DNA of 64,000 nt from Cristatella mucedo (GCA_009760855.2 WPIO01000030.1:4159001-4223000), one strand, 5' to 3'; shown: positions 22,622 through 48,189, counted from the first letter of the stretch. Translations and numbers: made by a program. The notes: generated by a model not told the origin, from the letters alone.

Positions 22622-22745
22622 GCGATGGTTCAGTAATTACGCTCCCAAAGATCGTAACTCACTACCGACTGACATCACGTCATATCCTGGTTTGACACAA
22701 TTCAAAAATAAGCTTAAACCTCGACTGTTCCTTGCAACCTTTTCT
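22622..22745 (+). mobile_element. LINE F1 short fragment
   Basis: Plus-strand translation resembles the F1 C-terminal block '(S)YAPK.RNSLPTDITS' followed by 'LTQFKNKLKPRLF'. Both ends truncated. Confidence 0.65.
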
Positions 22746-23099
22746 TTATTCGATTGAATCGTCATTTTCGAGCTAGTGTGACAAAAATCTGCATGTCGTG
22801 ACTGAGAGCAGGAACGATATATTTGAATACCGTCCAACTAAACTTTTTTGAGTGCTTGCTTACTAACATACGATTAGTACACGTTGCGACCAATGAGCCT
22901 TACTGACCAGCGGCCGAAAGTGTCGTCTTGTACGCTGTTGAATGACTTTTCAAAGCATGATATATGCTTTCACTTGCTGTCTAATCAGGATTTCTTGCTT
23001 GTTGTTAACTCTTGGTTGCTGCTTTTCTGGCCACTAATTGCATAGGAGCTACCTAGAGATTAAATTCTGTTTGAGTGCAGTAGAAAAGAAATGTTATTA
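22746..23099. other. No recognised feature
   Basis: Nothing recognised apart from generic A/T-rich sequence. Confidence 0.35.
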
Positions 23100-23165
23100 A
23101 CATTAATAATCAACTTGATATAGTGCCCTCAGAGAATTCGATCTCTTTCTTGGCACTTCACGTCT
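23100..23165 (-). mobile_element. LINE F1 3' tail, minus strand
   Basis: Complement of the F1 hairpin ('gatatagtgccctcagagaa', 'tcgatctctttcttggcact'). It abuts an F1 piece in the opposite orientation, giving an inverted pair. Confidence 0.7.
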
Positions 23166-23700
23166 GCTTCAGAGGAACTTCAGATCCAACATGGTCAAGG
23201 TCATTCTGGAACGACGCTGCTCTGGCTGCATCCCGACAAGTTTGAGCATAACAACCAGGCCAGTATGAGCACGGAAGTAACCCACTGCTTGCCGGTCTGT
23301 GCGATAAGGCTCTTTCAGTTGGTGCAAACCTTCGGCTAGGCTTGTCTGTCGTCCCAGTTGCTGCGCCGCACCACTTCTTGCCGACCAGCACTGGCCTTGC
23401 GATCAAACAGTGCATCGACTTCACGGTTATGTTACTCACTTGTAGGTCACTTCATTCTTTGGCTCCAGCCTACGGGTCCGATCTACTCCTCCATCATGCT
23501 AGGAGTGGTACCACCCGTTGTTTTGACTCAAATCGTTTAGCTACACCTAGCTGGAACCTTGCATCCTTTGGAGACCGAACCTTTAGTTCCCAACTCCTAA
23601 CTGATGTCACGATATCCAGAGACTTGATACGAAATTTAGAAAAAAGCTTAAAAACACCTGCTTGTCGTAGCATTTAGTGGGTTGTGATCCTTTTTTCGCA
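23166..23700 (+). mobile_element. LINE F1 fragment, plus strand
   Basis: C-terminal RT region of F1 ('CKPSARLVCR', 'LLADQHWPCDQ', 'SFGDRTFSSQLLTDVT') in broken frames. No terminal hairpin follows. Confidence 0.7.
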
Positions 23701-23774
23701 ATCTTATGCGTGCTGACAATTTGCATGCTACCACTTACACATATTTTACACATGATGCAGTGCATGTCACCTCA

Positions 23775-24075
23775 AACCATGCCATGTACCTTCGTCTGTA
23801 ACTCCACAAAGCCGTAAAGACTGTGTGGGTAATCCAAAAGAGAGCTTTCTACAGCCGCTTACAACCTAAGAGGCTTTCTGCAGTTATTCGGTAGGCAATA
23901 TATATTATATCTCGCAACAAAGAGAAAGTAAGAAGCACAGCTGAGTCAGGAGAGTAGTCAAGGTAGAGAATAACATGGAAGTAGCAGTTCAGGACGGCTG
24001 AAAAGGATGGGCCATAGTCGACAGAAGGAGAATGGATGTCGTTGCATATAAATTGTGGAGGTGAGTTCACAGTCT
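23775..24075 (-). mobile_element. LINE F2 3' fragment, minus strand
   Basis: Starts with the F2 tail ('gtaccttcgtctgtaactcc', 'acaaagccgtaaagactgtg') and runs through 'gagaaagtaagaagcacagc' to the end of the ORF ('LWNSL..' region). 5' truncated. Confidence 0.75.
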
Positions 24076-24404
24076 AGGATCTGCAAAGCAACATTACAGC
24101 AACTATTATTATCACCGAAGCACATCTTTTTTTTCAACCGTTTAAAAATTGCTTCTCACTGGAAGACGAGCAAGGAAAAGCCTATGAGAATAAAGCTGTT
24201 TGAAGGCACATTGCACTTACTTTATCATGTCGTTGTACTCACGAATCTCCACTACACGTAAACTAGAGTCAGGATTGTGATCGAGAACGAAATATCACAC
24301 TGTATGATTAGAGTCTGAGTCAACTATCCAAATCTTTGACAAGTAGGTCTGCAATATCGCACCGTACGATTATAGACAGAAAGAGTTACCTAAGCAACAA
24401 GGCC
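24076..24404. other. No recognised feature
   Basis: Spacer between two oppositely oriented F2 pieces. Confidence 0.35.
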
Positions 24405-24995
24405 ACTGCAGCTGACTATGAATATGGTTGCAAGGCTAGTCTTCAAGTCCCAGAAGTTTGAGCACGTGTCTCCTTTGCTAAAAGAGCGAAGATGGATGTC
24501 GGTTGACCAACGGATTCAGAGCAAGGTTCTTACACTGACCCACCAGGCCCGCCACTGCTAGGCTCCTTCGTACCTAGCTGAACTGCTGCACCAGTTTATG
24601 ATACTTCGTGCCCTCAGGTCCTGTGTGGACAATAAATTAGCTGTCCCATTCCTCCGCTTAAAGACCGTTGGCGACAGAAACTTTAGCTCAACAGGTCCCA
24701 GACTGTGGAACTCGCTTCCAGTTCTTACGAAACGACAGCTACTCTCCTGCTGCCGACTATGGCTCATCCTTTCCAGCGGTCCTCAGCTGCTACTTCCATG
24801 CTACTCACTACCACAACTGCTCTCTTAAATCAGCTTTGCTTCCCACTTTTTCTTTGTTGCGTGAGACGAAGTCTGTTGGCTACCGAATGAGTACCAAAAG
24901 CCGCTTAGGCTGTGAGTGTGCTATACACAACTCTCCTGTGTAACACCCACATGGTCTTTATGACTTTGTGGAGTTACAGACGGAGATACATTAAA
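24405..24995 (+). mobile_element. LINE F2 3' fragment, plus strand
   Basis: C-terminal RT region in broken frames ('NMVARLVFKSQKFEHVSPLL'-like, then 'LRSCVDNKLAVPFLRLKTVG') followed by a nearly intact F2 3' tail ('aacacccacatggtctttat', 'gactttgtggagttacagac'). 5' truncated. Confidence 0.8.
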
Positions 24996-25164
24996 TTAAA
25001 TCACAAAACTTTGAAACAACATTTTGAATAGTAGGTCTGGTATCACCATTCCGATAATACGAACAGCTTGACGGCTTGGTTAGCGACTAAGATATTTGCT
25101 GTCAAGACGCTTTAGCACTCGGAAAAGAAGGAAGAAAAGGCATTAGGTAAATTTTCGGTTGTAG

Positions 25165-25320
25165 GTCATTCCCCCCCCCATTCCCCCCCCCCCTGGTGGA
25201 CCCCAGGACATTCCCCCCACCCCGACATTTCCCCCACGTAGGACAATTCCCCTATACCCCAGGGGGGAATGTCCTACCCCAGGGAGAGGAAAGTCGGGTG
25301 GGGAAATGTCTGTACCCTAA
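25165..25320. repeat. C-rich imperfect palindrome
   Basis: Runs of up to ten C on the left half and G runs on the right ('ccccaggggggaatgtccta'). Segments such as 'ggacattcccccc' are mirrored by 'ggggggaatgtcc', so the block is an imperfect inverted repeat with simple C/G tracts. Function unknown; single-strand folding (hairpin, G-quadruplex or i-motif type) is possible. Confidence 0.75.
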
Positions 25321-26869
25321 ACTTTCAACGTCATGCTACAGAGAAGGCACTGAAACTTTGCCTCGACACCACTGACAATGCAAACAGCGAAAGGCCACTA
25401 ATGGACCGTTTCCAGAAAACCATTTTGTTTTTAAGCTAGCATGATTGAATTTTCAAGTTTAATTTGCATGTCGTATGAAGTTTATGAAATGGTCTGGCAC
25501 AAAGGACAATTATCGGAGTTAACTTGAATTAGTTGAAGAATGGTTTGATCGCGATAATAAAACTGAACTTGCCATGATGAGCCAACTATATAGCTTGATG
25601 TAGCACGGAGGAACCTTCACGATCACGTCGAGATGCACTAGCGACACAAAATCCTGTCGTCCACGACAATTGAAAAACCGCTTCCTCATGCTGGCTGAGA
25701 TGTTGTTAACAAAAAATCTTAGGCTGGAGTGAAAATCTCAGCAGGGTTACGACGTCGTCCACTTAATTAAGCTTCCAAATCTGAGGCAAGCGGTCAGTAA
25801 TTAACTGCTCAAGTACTTATACGAAGATCTTTCGAAGGACCTAGAAGCTACCCCGGGTCTTTCACCATGTTTTACTAGCAGATAAAGGTTCTCGGCTTAC
25901 GTCAGTAAAGCATAACTGATCTTAGTTGTCCGAACTTCAAGGATTTCACGCACGGCGACAACAAATTTGATGTAGCTACTCTAAAGATGACACAGACAAA
26001 GGTAATTAGATTCAACGGCAATAAGGTTGGCATCATTTTGAACGTAACCCTTGGCTGTACACGCTGGCAATACTAGACGGAATACCATCGATGGTAACCC
26101 TAAGGGTCTCCAACGGAAGACTGGATGGTAACTACGCATTACGATTGGCGTAAAGAATAAAAGATGAAGCGGCTAGTTCTTAAAGTCTTCAGGTGCAACC
26201 TAGGTCATCACGTTGATCAATAAGTAGCTATCTCGACATCACGTATCTCGTCGTACATCCACTCTCCAACGACGACATGGCCGCGAAGACATGACCAGCA
26301 GCAAAGTGTAACAAGCGATACTTCCCTACGGCACATCTTCCTACCAAAAGAACCTGCGTTTAGTTAAAAAAGAAATTATTGCAGCCCATACCGATTTGCA
26401 GGAACACGTACCAATAAATAGACGCAGTCGTCGAGGTTAACGTAAACCTATCCAGATAAAATGGCGGCCAGCTAGACGTCGTAGCGAGCGGCCATGGCGA
26501 AACACGCACCAGCTAGCGTAGGTTATGAATGATTCCTGATATACTATTTATTTTGTTTCATTAATTTTCCGATATAAAAAATGGATGAGCTATCCGTGGC
26601 TGTTAAAGTTACTTTCGAGCATAAAGATACCAATACCATCGGATGTCTAAAAATAGAACGTCGGTAACCATCCGGTCCTACGCCGTGCTGCCTTCCATCC
26701 GGCTTTCGCTCCAATACTGGGTATGTCTCAGGATGTTTTCTTAACCGCGGCCCCTCAAGCGTGGCATGATCCACTGCCTATAACTGGCAATCGATACGCG
26801 AAAGCTTTTTTGTTTATAACGCAATGCGAATGTCTAAAACAGCTGGATAGTTCGCCGCCGACGTTTTGG
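25321..26869. other. Intergenic, no recognised feature
   Basis: Upstream flank of the LEM-domain gene. No repeat family member and no supportable exon. Open frames at 26544-27085 on both strands are without ATG-led or motif support. Confidence 0.35.
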
Positions 26870-27218
26870 CTAGCCAGCAGCCGCGTGCAGCTCAATTTCT
26901 TCTCCGTCAATTTTGCGTCGTTTATCGTGGCTGTTGAATTGCATGCATTTTTTCCTTTTCGGTCGAAGCGTTGGTATTCGAAACGATGGAATCTGCGTAG
27001 ACGGTCCTCCCATCTCACGAATTTCGAGCTTACTACCGTTACCTTTCGCCTCGAGCTGACCGCGGTCCTGTAACTGCGCTGCCACCTAATAGGCGTGTGA
27101 GCCCTAGAATCCGTTAATTGTCATCGCGCTCTCCGCTGGCCCCGGCCGCGGGCTGGACTCGCGTAATTCTGTGCTTGCAGTGCAACTATAAGGAAGCCTT
27201 TGTCTTCTAGGATCGAAA
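26870..27218 (+). promoter_or_regulatory. Likely CpG-rich promoter / 5' UTR of LEM gene
   Basis: The sequence just before the LEM start codon is markedly richer in CpG than most of the window (for example 'ccggccgcgggctggactcg' near 27140) and is free of transposons. No clear TATA box at the expected distance. 'ctgtgcttgcag' at about 27170-27181 could instead be an acceptor of a 5' UTR intron. Inference from composition and position. Confidence 0.4.
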
Positions 27219-40868
<13,650 letters not shown>

Positions 40869-40986
40869 GGTTTATATTGTCATGCCTTGGTAGGCTGTCG
40901 CACTCGGTACCGCACGGTGCTGCCAACCCCAGCATTTTAAGCCGAGCTTAGTCTTTTTTGTATGCTTATTTGTTTGGTAGAGACAT

Positions 40987-40992
40987 AATAAA
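40987..40992 (+). terminator. Polyadenylation signal of LEM gene
   Basis: AATAAA about 120 bp after the stop codon, followed by a T/G-containing stretch ('gttgcctgtttctgtcattt'), which fits a cleavage site shortly downstream. Confidence 0.7.
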
Positions 40993-42324
40993 TATTTTGC
41001 CTGCATTAATCAACATGTTGCCTGTTTCTGTCATTTTGCTGTTGAGACAAGACCTCTGGATTTTACTAGCTGTATGCTAGTATTGTAGATGTTTGATGGC
41101 ATCGTTGTCTGCCCCTGCACTTGCATTGGTTGGGCATGAAACGAAAATGATTTGACAGTGCAACTTGCACACACCACGTGTGCCTGCGGCTGGCTAAATC
41201 TTTTGGCGAGCACTCCCAATATCTTGTATGATGTGGTCATTCCTATGCAAGCACTGGAGCTGCTGCTTGATGGTGATTACTCAATATGGCTGTGTGATGT
41301 GGCCTTTCCTAGGCCACTCGCTGCAGCTGCGACACTGATAGGGTTGACCCAAATCGACTTTGTGGTAAGGCCCTTCCTCGGCAATCACGACAGCTTCTGC
41401 CTCGTAGAAGTGACTTAATCTAACTATGTGGTGTGGCACTTCCTTGGCTAGTCATGGCAGCTGCATTCTGATGTTATGCCGATCAAGCATGCCTGGTGTG
41501 GCTCATTAGAGCCAGTTATACCTGCTGCTGCACGGCCAGATTCCCGGTAGCATGCTTCCTAATATTTCTCCTGCATAAGCCTGGGCCATGCCAAAACGCT
41601 ATTAGAAGAATTCACTGGTTCATCGGGGCTTACAGTCTGTTGGCATTGAGAGGTACCGTTTCTTTAGTTGCACATCGGTCACCTGTCTGTCGATTGTTAA
41701 AAGAACTAGTTGTCGATGGGGTCTTTACTGGTTTTTGAAACTGTCAGGTACTCAGGGTCAGTAGGCTGGGGTTCTCGTGCTTTTCGTGTCGTGTCTGGAT
41801 GCAGGAGGATCACGTGCAGCTGTTAGTCATGGCATGTCGAGTCGAATAGACCGGAAGCATGTAAACTGCAAACTTACTTTGGCCAGTGTTGGTATCAATC
41901 TTGGGCCTTAGTCGCTCTCTGCTGAACGTTGAGCAAGGTCTTTTGGCCGTCGTCGACTGCAGTGATATGCCGAGTGTGCACGCTAGTATTGCTTTTGACT
42001 CAAATGCTGTGGTAGAAGGCACAGTCACAAATGCCTTCGGGTGTAGAGCAACCGAAATTGCTAATGCCTATCATTGCCTTACAGTTGGTGGCATACTAAG
42101 CCAGTAGGTCGCGAAAGGTCGTACCCTGGCCTGTCTCATCTGAGTGGTTGTCACATAGCTAGCATTCCAGTTGAGGCTAATCACCCTGACTTTGTGCCTG
42201 ATACTTGAGGCTCGGGGCATGCGAATGTGCTTGCTCTTCGTTTGCTTATTGTTGGTGATTTTGAAATTGTGGGCAAATTGGCTTGACTTCATGTAAGCTT
42301 CTGTTTTCGATGGGCCGTGATGCA
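40993..42324. other. Downstream flank of LEM gene, no recognised feature
   Basis: Several short open frames (for example 41152-41418, 41496-41738) lack motifs and splice context. Apparently unique sequence. Confidence 0.35.
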
Positions 42325-42450
42325 CTCTAGGTAAGGCGGTTGCTGCTCATGACCTAGATCCCGATGCATAGGTTCGAATCCTGCTGTGGGCAAGCATTTG
42401 TTGCTGCTGTAGCTGTGGTGATAGCCTTTAAGGCTCTTCTGCATTTGTGT
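42325..42450 (+). mobile_element. SINE-A
   Basis: 'ctaggtaaggcggttgctgc', B box 'aggttcgaatcctgc' and body 'aaggctcttctgcat'; the 3' end is cut short. Confidence 0.75.
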
Positions 42451-42841
42451 ATTCTTGCTTTTTCTATTCAGTGCGCTTCATTGATAGGCAGTTTACTGTG
42501 AGGCTGTTATGGGCCGTTTTCGGCCAAGCGAATGACTCCTCTGTCCTGACAGGAAGCAGCCAGGAGATAGTAACAAATGTAATGCCGTGGCTTCTTCCTG
42601 AAGTACTTACGTAGTCAACAAAGACAGGGCTCGTTGCTGTGCTAAACCTTGACGCTGACTGACAGATTCCCGTGTAGCTTCGTGTCGAAGCAAGGCTAAC
42701 GAGACCCAGAGATTGTCCCCATTCAAGCTGGCCTACCGTCGGTGGTAGACTAGAGCATCTTGAGGGTGCCCTCAAGATTTCGCACCACCGTTCCCATTCT
42801 CATGCAATCAACACCAACAGTGCAGCGCCCCTGGTGGTGGA
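42451..42841. other. No recognised feature
   Basis: A minus-strand open frame of about 100 codons (42775-42464) has no recognisable motif. Confidence 0.3.
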
Positions 42842-42985
42842 TTGCAGTCGTGATTGCCAAGCACAATCTAGGCTTTCACTTCTATGCAGATGACACTCAG
42901 TTGTACCTTTGCTTTGCTCCCTCACAGCCCTCAAGCACGTCGAATTCTCTCAACTCCCTTCCTGCATGTATTGATGACATCCGTT
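42842..42985 (+). mobile_element. LINE F1, left part of a host copy split by F2
   Basis: Encodes '[20 protein letters not shown]' and 'LNSLPACIDDIR', the F1 RT core, then stops abruptly where LINE F2 begins. The same codon run continues at about 46008. Confidence 0.85.
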
Positions 42986-45900
42986 GGACATTATGTTGAC
43001 ATATGTTGGACAGCCTCTTAACTTCCGCCTACTAAATGTCCGCTCGCTAAAAACCAGGGGGTTACTTATCCGCGATCAGGTGGTCCAGGAGAAGCTACAT
43101 GCATTTCTGCTTACCGAAACCTGGATGACGCCTTGTTCCAGTAGCTGTATTTCCGAGACCACCCCACCCGGGTTCTCATTCTATCAGTCCATGCGTTCTG
43201 ACAAGGTTGGTGGCAGGGTTGCAATTGTTGTTCGCGAATCTTTAGGCTATAAAATGTGCAGCTTCTCGCATGGGTCATCGTTTGGATCGGTTGGTATCAA
43301 AGACAATGCCTCTCACCGTTGTGATATACCGGCCTCCTGGATGTCTAAACTTGTTTATAGAGGAGTTTTCAGAGTTCCTCGCTAAAATATTTGTGTGTGA
43401 CAGGCCGTTACTGATTGTAGGAGACTTCAATATTCACGTTGACAACCCTAGCAACAGCCAGGTCCGCTCATTTCTTGACTGTCAGGAGAATTTTGGTTTG
43501 GCCCAACACGTTAATCATAGCACCCACGTCGGTGGCCACATTCTAGATCTCGTGATCACTAAGGATGTCCTCCCCACTGACTTTGTGGTGTGCCCACTGA
43601 CCCTCTCAGGTCATTGTTCGGTCTCGTGTACTGTTCCTGCTCCCTCGTACGTACAGGGCAATGTCGTATTTGCCAAACGACGTATCTTACAAAGCATTGA
43701 CATGGACAAGTTTTTGAAATCTGTGATGCAGGTCTTCTTCATCTGCATTCAGACCCGACCGGCAGCCTCGATACCCTCACTAATGCGATGAACATGACAC
43801 TCAGGAGTGCACTTGACAAGCATGCTCCCGTTCGGTCTATCCGTATTCAAAGTCGTCGAGATTCCTTTAAATTTACAAAAAAAACTCCTTAAGATGCGTC
43901 GGGTTAAGCACAGGCGAGAACGTCGTTTCAAGAAATCGGGGTCTGGGGCAGATCTAGTCAATTTTAAAGACTTCCTTCGAGTTGACACCCGAAAGCTTAT
44001 AAAAGCCAGGGCTTCTTTTTTCATTAGAAAGCTGAATTCCTGTCAGTCGGACAATAAGCAGATTTATAAGACAGTAAACCATTTACTGGCCAATGCTGTG
44101 AGGTCTGACTCTCCAGATATTAAGGGCTCAGCCGAAAAGTTTTCAGCCTTCTTTACTGAAACAATTGTGCACATTCGTGCCTCCATTAAGCCCCCTCCGA
44201 CCAAAGCAATCGCCATTACTCAACCTGCGACCTTTCTTAATAGGTTCTCCGATGTTTCTGCCTGTGATGTGGCTGCCTTAATAAGGTCTAGCAAAAAGAG
44301 CTCGTCTCCTGAAGACCCTAAACCTTCATCTCTGTGGTCTTCACTAGCAGATCAACTTAGTGCTGCCATAACCAAGATTTTTAATGCTTCTTTGGGAAAA
44401 GGGGTCGTCCCCAAGTCCTTCAAATCGGCAATCGTTAGATCTATTCTTAAAAAGCCTGGATTAGACACAGAGGTCCTAGCAAACTATCGTCCAGTTTCCC
44501 TTCTTCCGTTCTTATCAAAGATTCTTGAAAAAATTGTTGCTAAGAAGCTAGTTGAACATATTAAAAATAATGGAATGTCAGAAACATTTCAATCAGGATT
44601 CAAGAGGCAGCACTCCACTGAAACTGCTCTCTTTCGTGTTAACAATGACATTCTACGTGGCAACGACGACGGGAATGTCACTGCCCTAGCTCTGCTAGAT
44701 TTGTCTGCTGCCTTCGACACCATTGATCACGAAGTTCTGCTTGAACGATTGTGAACAACGATCGGTCTGGCAGACGAAGCCCTTGCGTTGTTTAAATCAT
44801 ACTTATCTGATCGTATTCAATCCGTGTCGTGTGGGCGTCAGGTCTCAGACATGACAAGGGTCACAAGTGGATTCCCTCAAGGGTCTGTACTCGGTCCCTT
44901 GCTGTTCTCAATTATACTCAACCTCTGGGAAAAGTGATTAAGGCCCATGGAATAGGATATCACTTCTATGCAGAGGATACTCAGTTATATTTGTCATTTA
45001 AACCGTCGGAATCTGCTGCAGCAACTGAGAAACTGAATGCTTGCCTTGCCGATATTCGATCCTGGATGTCGGAAAACTTCCTGAAATTAAATGACGATAA
45101 AACCAAACTGCTGCTCATAGGACACCCTAAGCGTGTAGCTGGATTAAAAGTCTTTGCTGTTCTAATAGGTGATGCTATTGTGCGACCTTCACCAAGTGCT
45201 CGTAATTTAGGCGTCGTGTTCGACAACTGCCTCAATTTCAAAAGCTTCATTCAGAAGACTGCCTCTACAGCTAGCCATCACATCCGATCCCTATCCAAGA
45301 TTAGGAGCTGTCTCTCACAGTGGCTTTCAAAAAATTTAACTAGCTCTTTAGTTCTGACCCGGCTTGATTATTGTGATTCCCTTCTGGCTGGGCTGCCAAA
45401 GAAATCTATTATGCCACTACAGTGGACTATGAATATGGCTGCAAGGCTGGTCTTCAAGTCCCAGCGGTTTGAGCACGTGTCTCCTTTGCTGGAAGAGCTA
45501 GGATAGTTGCCGGTTGAGCAACGGATACAGAGCAAAGTTCTTACGCTGACCCACAAGGCCCGCTGCGGCTTGGCTCCTTCGTACCTAGCTGAACTGCTAC
45601 ATCAGTTTCAGCCAGTTCGTGCCCTGAGGTCCTGTGTGGACAATAAATTAGCTGTCCCATTCCTCCGCTTAAAGACAGTTGGCGACAGAAGCTTTAGATC
45701 TGCAGGTGCTAGATTGTGGAACTCGCTTCCACAATTCTTACGCAACGACAACTACTCTCCTTTTGCCGGCTATGGCGCATTCAGCAGTCCTGAGCTGCTA
45801 CGTCTATGCTACTCACTACCTCAACTGCTCTCCTGACTCTGCTATGCTTCCCACTTTCTCTTTGCTGCGTGAGACGAAGTCTGTTGGCTACTGAATGCAT

Positions 45901-46007
45901 ACCGAAAGCCGCTTAGGCTGTGAGTGCGCTATACAAAACTCTCCTTCGTAACACCCATATGGTCTTTATGACTTTGTGGAGTTACAGACGGAGATACATT
46001 ACATTAC
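42986..46007 (+). mobile_element. LINE F2, most complete copy (EN + RT), broken
   Basis: About 3.0 kb. APE endonuclease: 'LLNVRSLKTRGLLIRDQV', 'AFLLTETWM' (42984-43385), 'LLIVGDFNIHVDNPSNSQ', 'HVGGHILDLVI' and 'LSGHCSVS' (43270-43791). Then 'NYRPVSLLPFLSKILEKIVA' and 'ALLDLSAAFDTIDHEVLLE' (43807-44754), 'GFPQGSVLGPLLFS', 'YHFYAEDTQLYLSF' and '[19 protein letters not shown]' (44829-45506) and the C-terminal part (45507-45836). Frames break near 43385, 43790 and 44830, with stops at 44752 and 45504. The catalytic YADD is YAED. The 3' tail (about 45948-46007) has the GTAAC…GTTAC hairpin and ends in ACATT repeats. Confidence 0.88.
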
Positions 46008-46965
46008 GCACATGAATGGCAGAAAACTTTCTTAGATTGAATGATAATAAAACCATCTTACTGTTTGTGGGCAAACCAAGTGCGATTCAGAAATTGAAAG
46101 GCTCACGCTCAATATCGGCTATGCCAGCATATTTCCTGTTGAATTGGCACGAAATCTAGCTATCATGTTCAAAGTGACCTTTCATTAGACGACCACATCA
46201 GCTCCATAATCAAGTCTGCCTACGTTCAGCTACTTAACATTGCTAAAATTCGGCCTTGTTTAGATAGGGATACCACATCTAAGTTCGTCCATGCATTTGC
46301 GACACCCTTGACTTCTGTAACTCACTGCTTGCTGGTTTACCGGTCTGTGCAGTCAGGCGCTTATAGCTGGTGCAAAACTCTGCAGCTGAGCTAGTCTGTC
46401 ATGAGCGTTGGAGTTGCCACATCACACCACTTCTCGTCGACCTGCAGTGGCTACAACTCAAGCAATGCATCGATATCAAGGTTTTGTCGCTCAAGTTTAG
46501 GTTCCAACATTGTTTGGCTCCAGTCTACCTGTCAGATCTACTGCCCTACCAGGCTAAATATCGTGTCACCTGCTTTTCGTACAAACCTCAAATCCTTTGG
46601 AGACAGTGCCTTTAGTTCGTATGCTCCCAAAGCCTGGAATTCGCTCCCAACTGACGTCACGACACCCCCTGACTTGACCACATTTTAAAACAAACTAAAA
46701 ACGTTTCTATTTACGACGGCATTCAGTGGGTCCATGTGATTTGACCTTGGTGCTTGTGCTCACTGACACTGTGAATGCCCCCACTAACCACACTTGCATG
46801 CTGACCCTGTCTATGTCGCCCCTAACCATGTTATTTTTATCGTCTATTGAGCATGCTAGCACTAACCATTCGATCGTGTTTCCTTTGCAGCAAATGTAAA
46901 GCGCCTAGATAAGAGATTGAGTACTCTGAGGATGTTTTACCAAGTGTGTTATTAATATTATTAAA
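46008..46965 (+). mobile_element. LINE F1, right part of the host copy
   Basis: Continues the F1 reading from 42985 ('TW..' codon now TGA, then 'MAENFLRLNDNKTILLFVGK'), through 'CHITPLLVDLQWLQLKQCID' and 'SYAPKAWNSLPTDVTT' to the F1 hairpin at about 46895 and an (ATT)-like tail. Confidence 0.85.
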
Positions 46966-47509
46966 TTGATTGTAAATGCTGCCCTTACACCTGCCTGCAG
47001 ATATGCCGGCACTAACAGACCACGGCTGTAAATTCAGAACGCCCATACTTTGATAGAAAGTCATTAACGTTGAGTGGTATAATCCGAAGCCACAGAGAGG
47101 GACATTTACAGAGCACCAGCTAAAGCGAGCAGCTCATTAATTTTAAACCCAAAGCACAACTAGCCATCTCGAAATAGTCTTTCAATTCCGTCGATACCAT
47201 TTGTTGCGAAGTATCCGGTTCCTAGCCAAAATAATTCTGGAACAGCAAATAATCTAAAGCACTATCATTGGCGATTTAGCACTCCTAACTTTCAACAGCC
47301 TGTTCTTAAATTAAAGCCAACCTCGGCCTAGATTGCAAAATAAGCTAGCAAAATCATCTAAGGTAGATATCAACGTTCGGCTATGTCGCCTCGTCATATT
47401 CAATCTTTAAGTACAAGAGTATTTTCAGATGACGATTAGTCATGCCAGCCTTTCAATCTGTACGAGTGAACTAAGAGTTGCAGCTCTAAGCTCTACTAAA
47501 AAAAACAGC
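46966..47509. other. No recognised feature
   Basis: Unique-looking, A/T-rich spacer. Confidence 0.35.
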
Positions 47510-47655
47510 TGATTCAGCTATTCATTCCTATTTTTGAATAGTAGCAGAAGAACCTTTATGGCTATCACCACAGCTTGCAGCGGCGATAAGGGATCGCCCA
47601 CGACAGGATTCGAACCCACGACCTCGGCGTCGAGGTCGTCATTACTTCCATGTGA
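47510..47655 (-). mobile_element. SINE-A, minus strand
   Basis: 'agcagaagaacctttatggc' is the complement body, 'caggattcgaacccacgacc' the complement B box and 'cgaggtcgtc' the head. Confidence 0.8.
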
Positions 47656-47689
47656 CGGTACGTTACAGTTCTCTCAGGTACATTCAATT

Positions 47690-47790
47690 AACTAACCTTA
47701 TGGTCATGCTTCCTTTACTGCATATGTACAGTCCCGATGAAGAGATTGGGTTATCTAAGGGCGAAACACAAACATACTATTCTTATTATT
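47690..47790 (+). mobile_element. LINE F1 3' tail, plus strand
   Basis: 'atggtcatgcttcctttact' then 'agagattgggttatctaagg' and a short A/T-rich end. Diverged outer stem. Confidence 0.55.
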
Positions 47791-47794
47791 GTTA

Positions 47795-48189
47795 GGATCA
47801 CGTCTCGGTCGACCTGATCAAAGTAAGGTACCGAGTTACTGTAAAATGTAGCATGAGCTCTGTGCAGGGCTTCAGTGCCTGATACGAAAACACCCTGAAC
47901 TTCGCCTAGCACTGGCAGAATGTTGTTTGGTCGAGGAATCGTAGTTGCCACGTGCCGGGCCGAGAACGGGTGAATCCAGCTGCTCCCACGCGTGCCAGCG
48001 CACAAAACTCCCCGACACTCCCTCGTCAATCTCGAAAGAGCTTTTACCTTAATTCAGTCTGAGAAAATTTCTCCGTTGTTGCTCATATCGGATTGGCTTT
48101 ACTGCATTTACTTCGGATTTACCTATCTCTCAGCGAACGTGTTGATTGACTGCTAGCCTGCTTTGAGCTTGGAAGCACCGCTTCTGCAT
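47795..48189. other. No recognised feature
   Basis: A 92-codon minus-strand open frame (48029-47751) has no motif. Confidence 0.3.

Noticed and set aside
26544-27085. Minus-strand frames that might be a divergent gene sharing the LEM promoter
   Set aside because: No ATG start, no convincing donor site and no motif; the plus strand is open over the same place.
42325-42450. Functional tRNA gene (A and B box present)
   Set aside because: It is one of many copies with the same SINE-A body; the head does not fold into an intact tRNA acceptor stem as far as can be judged by eye.
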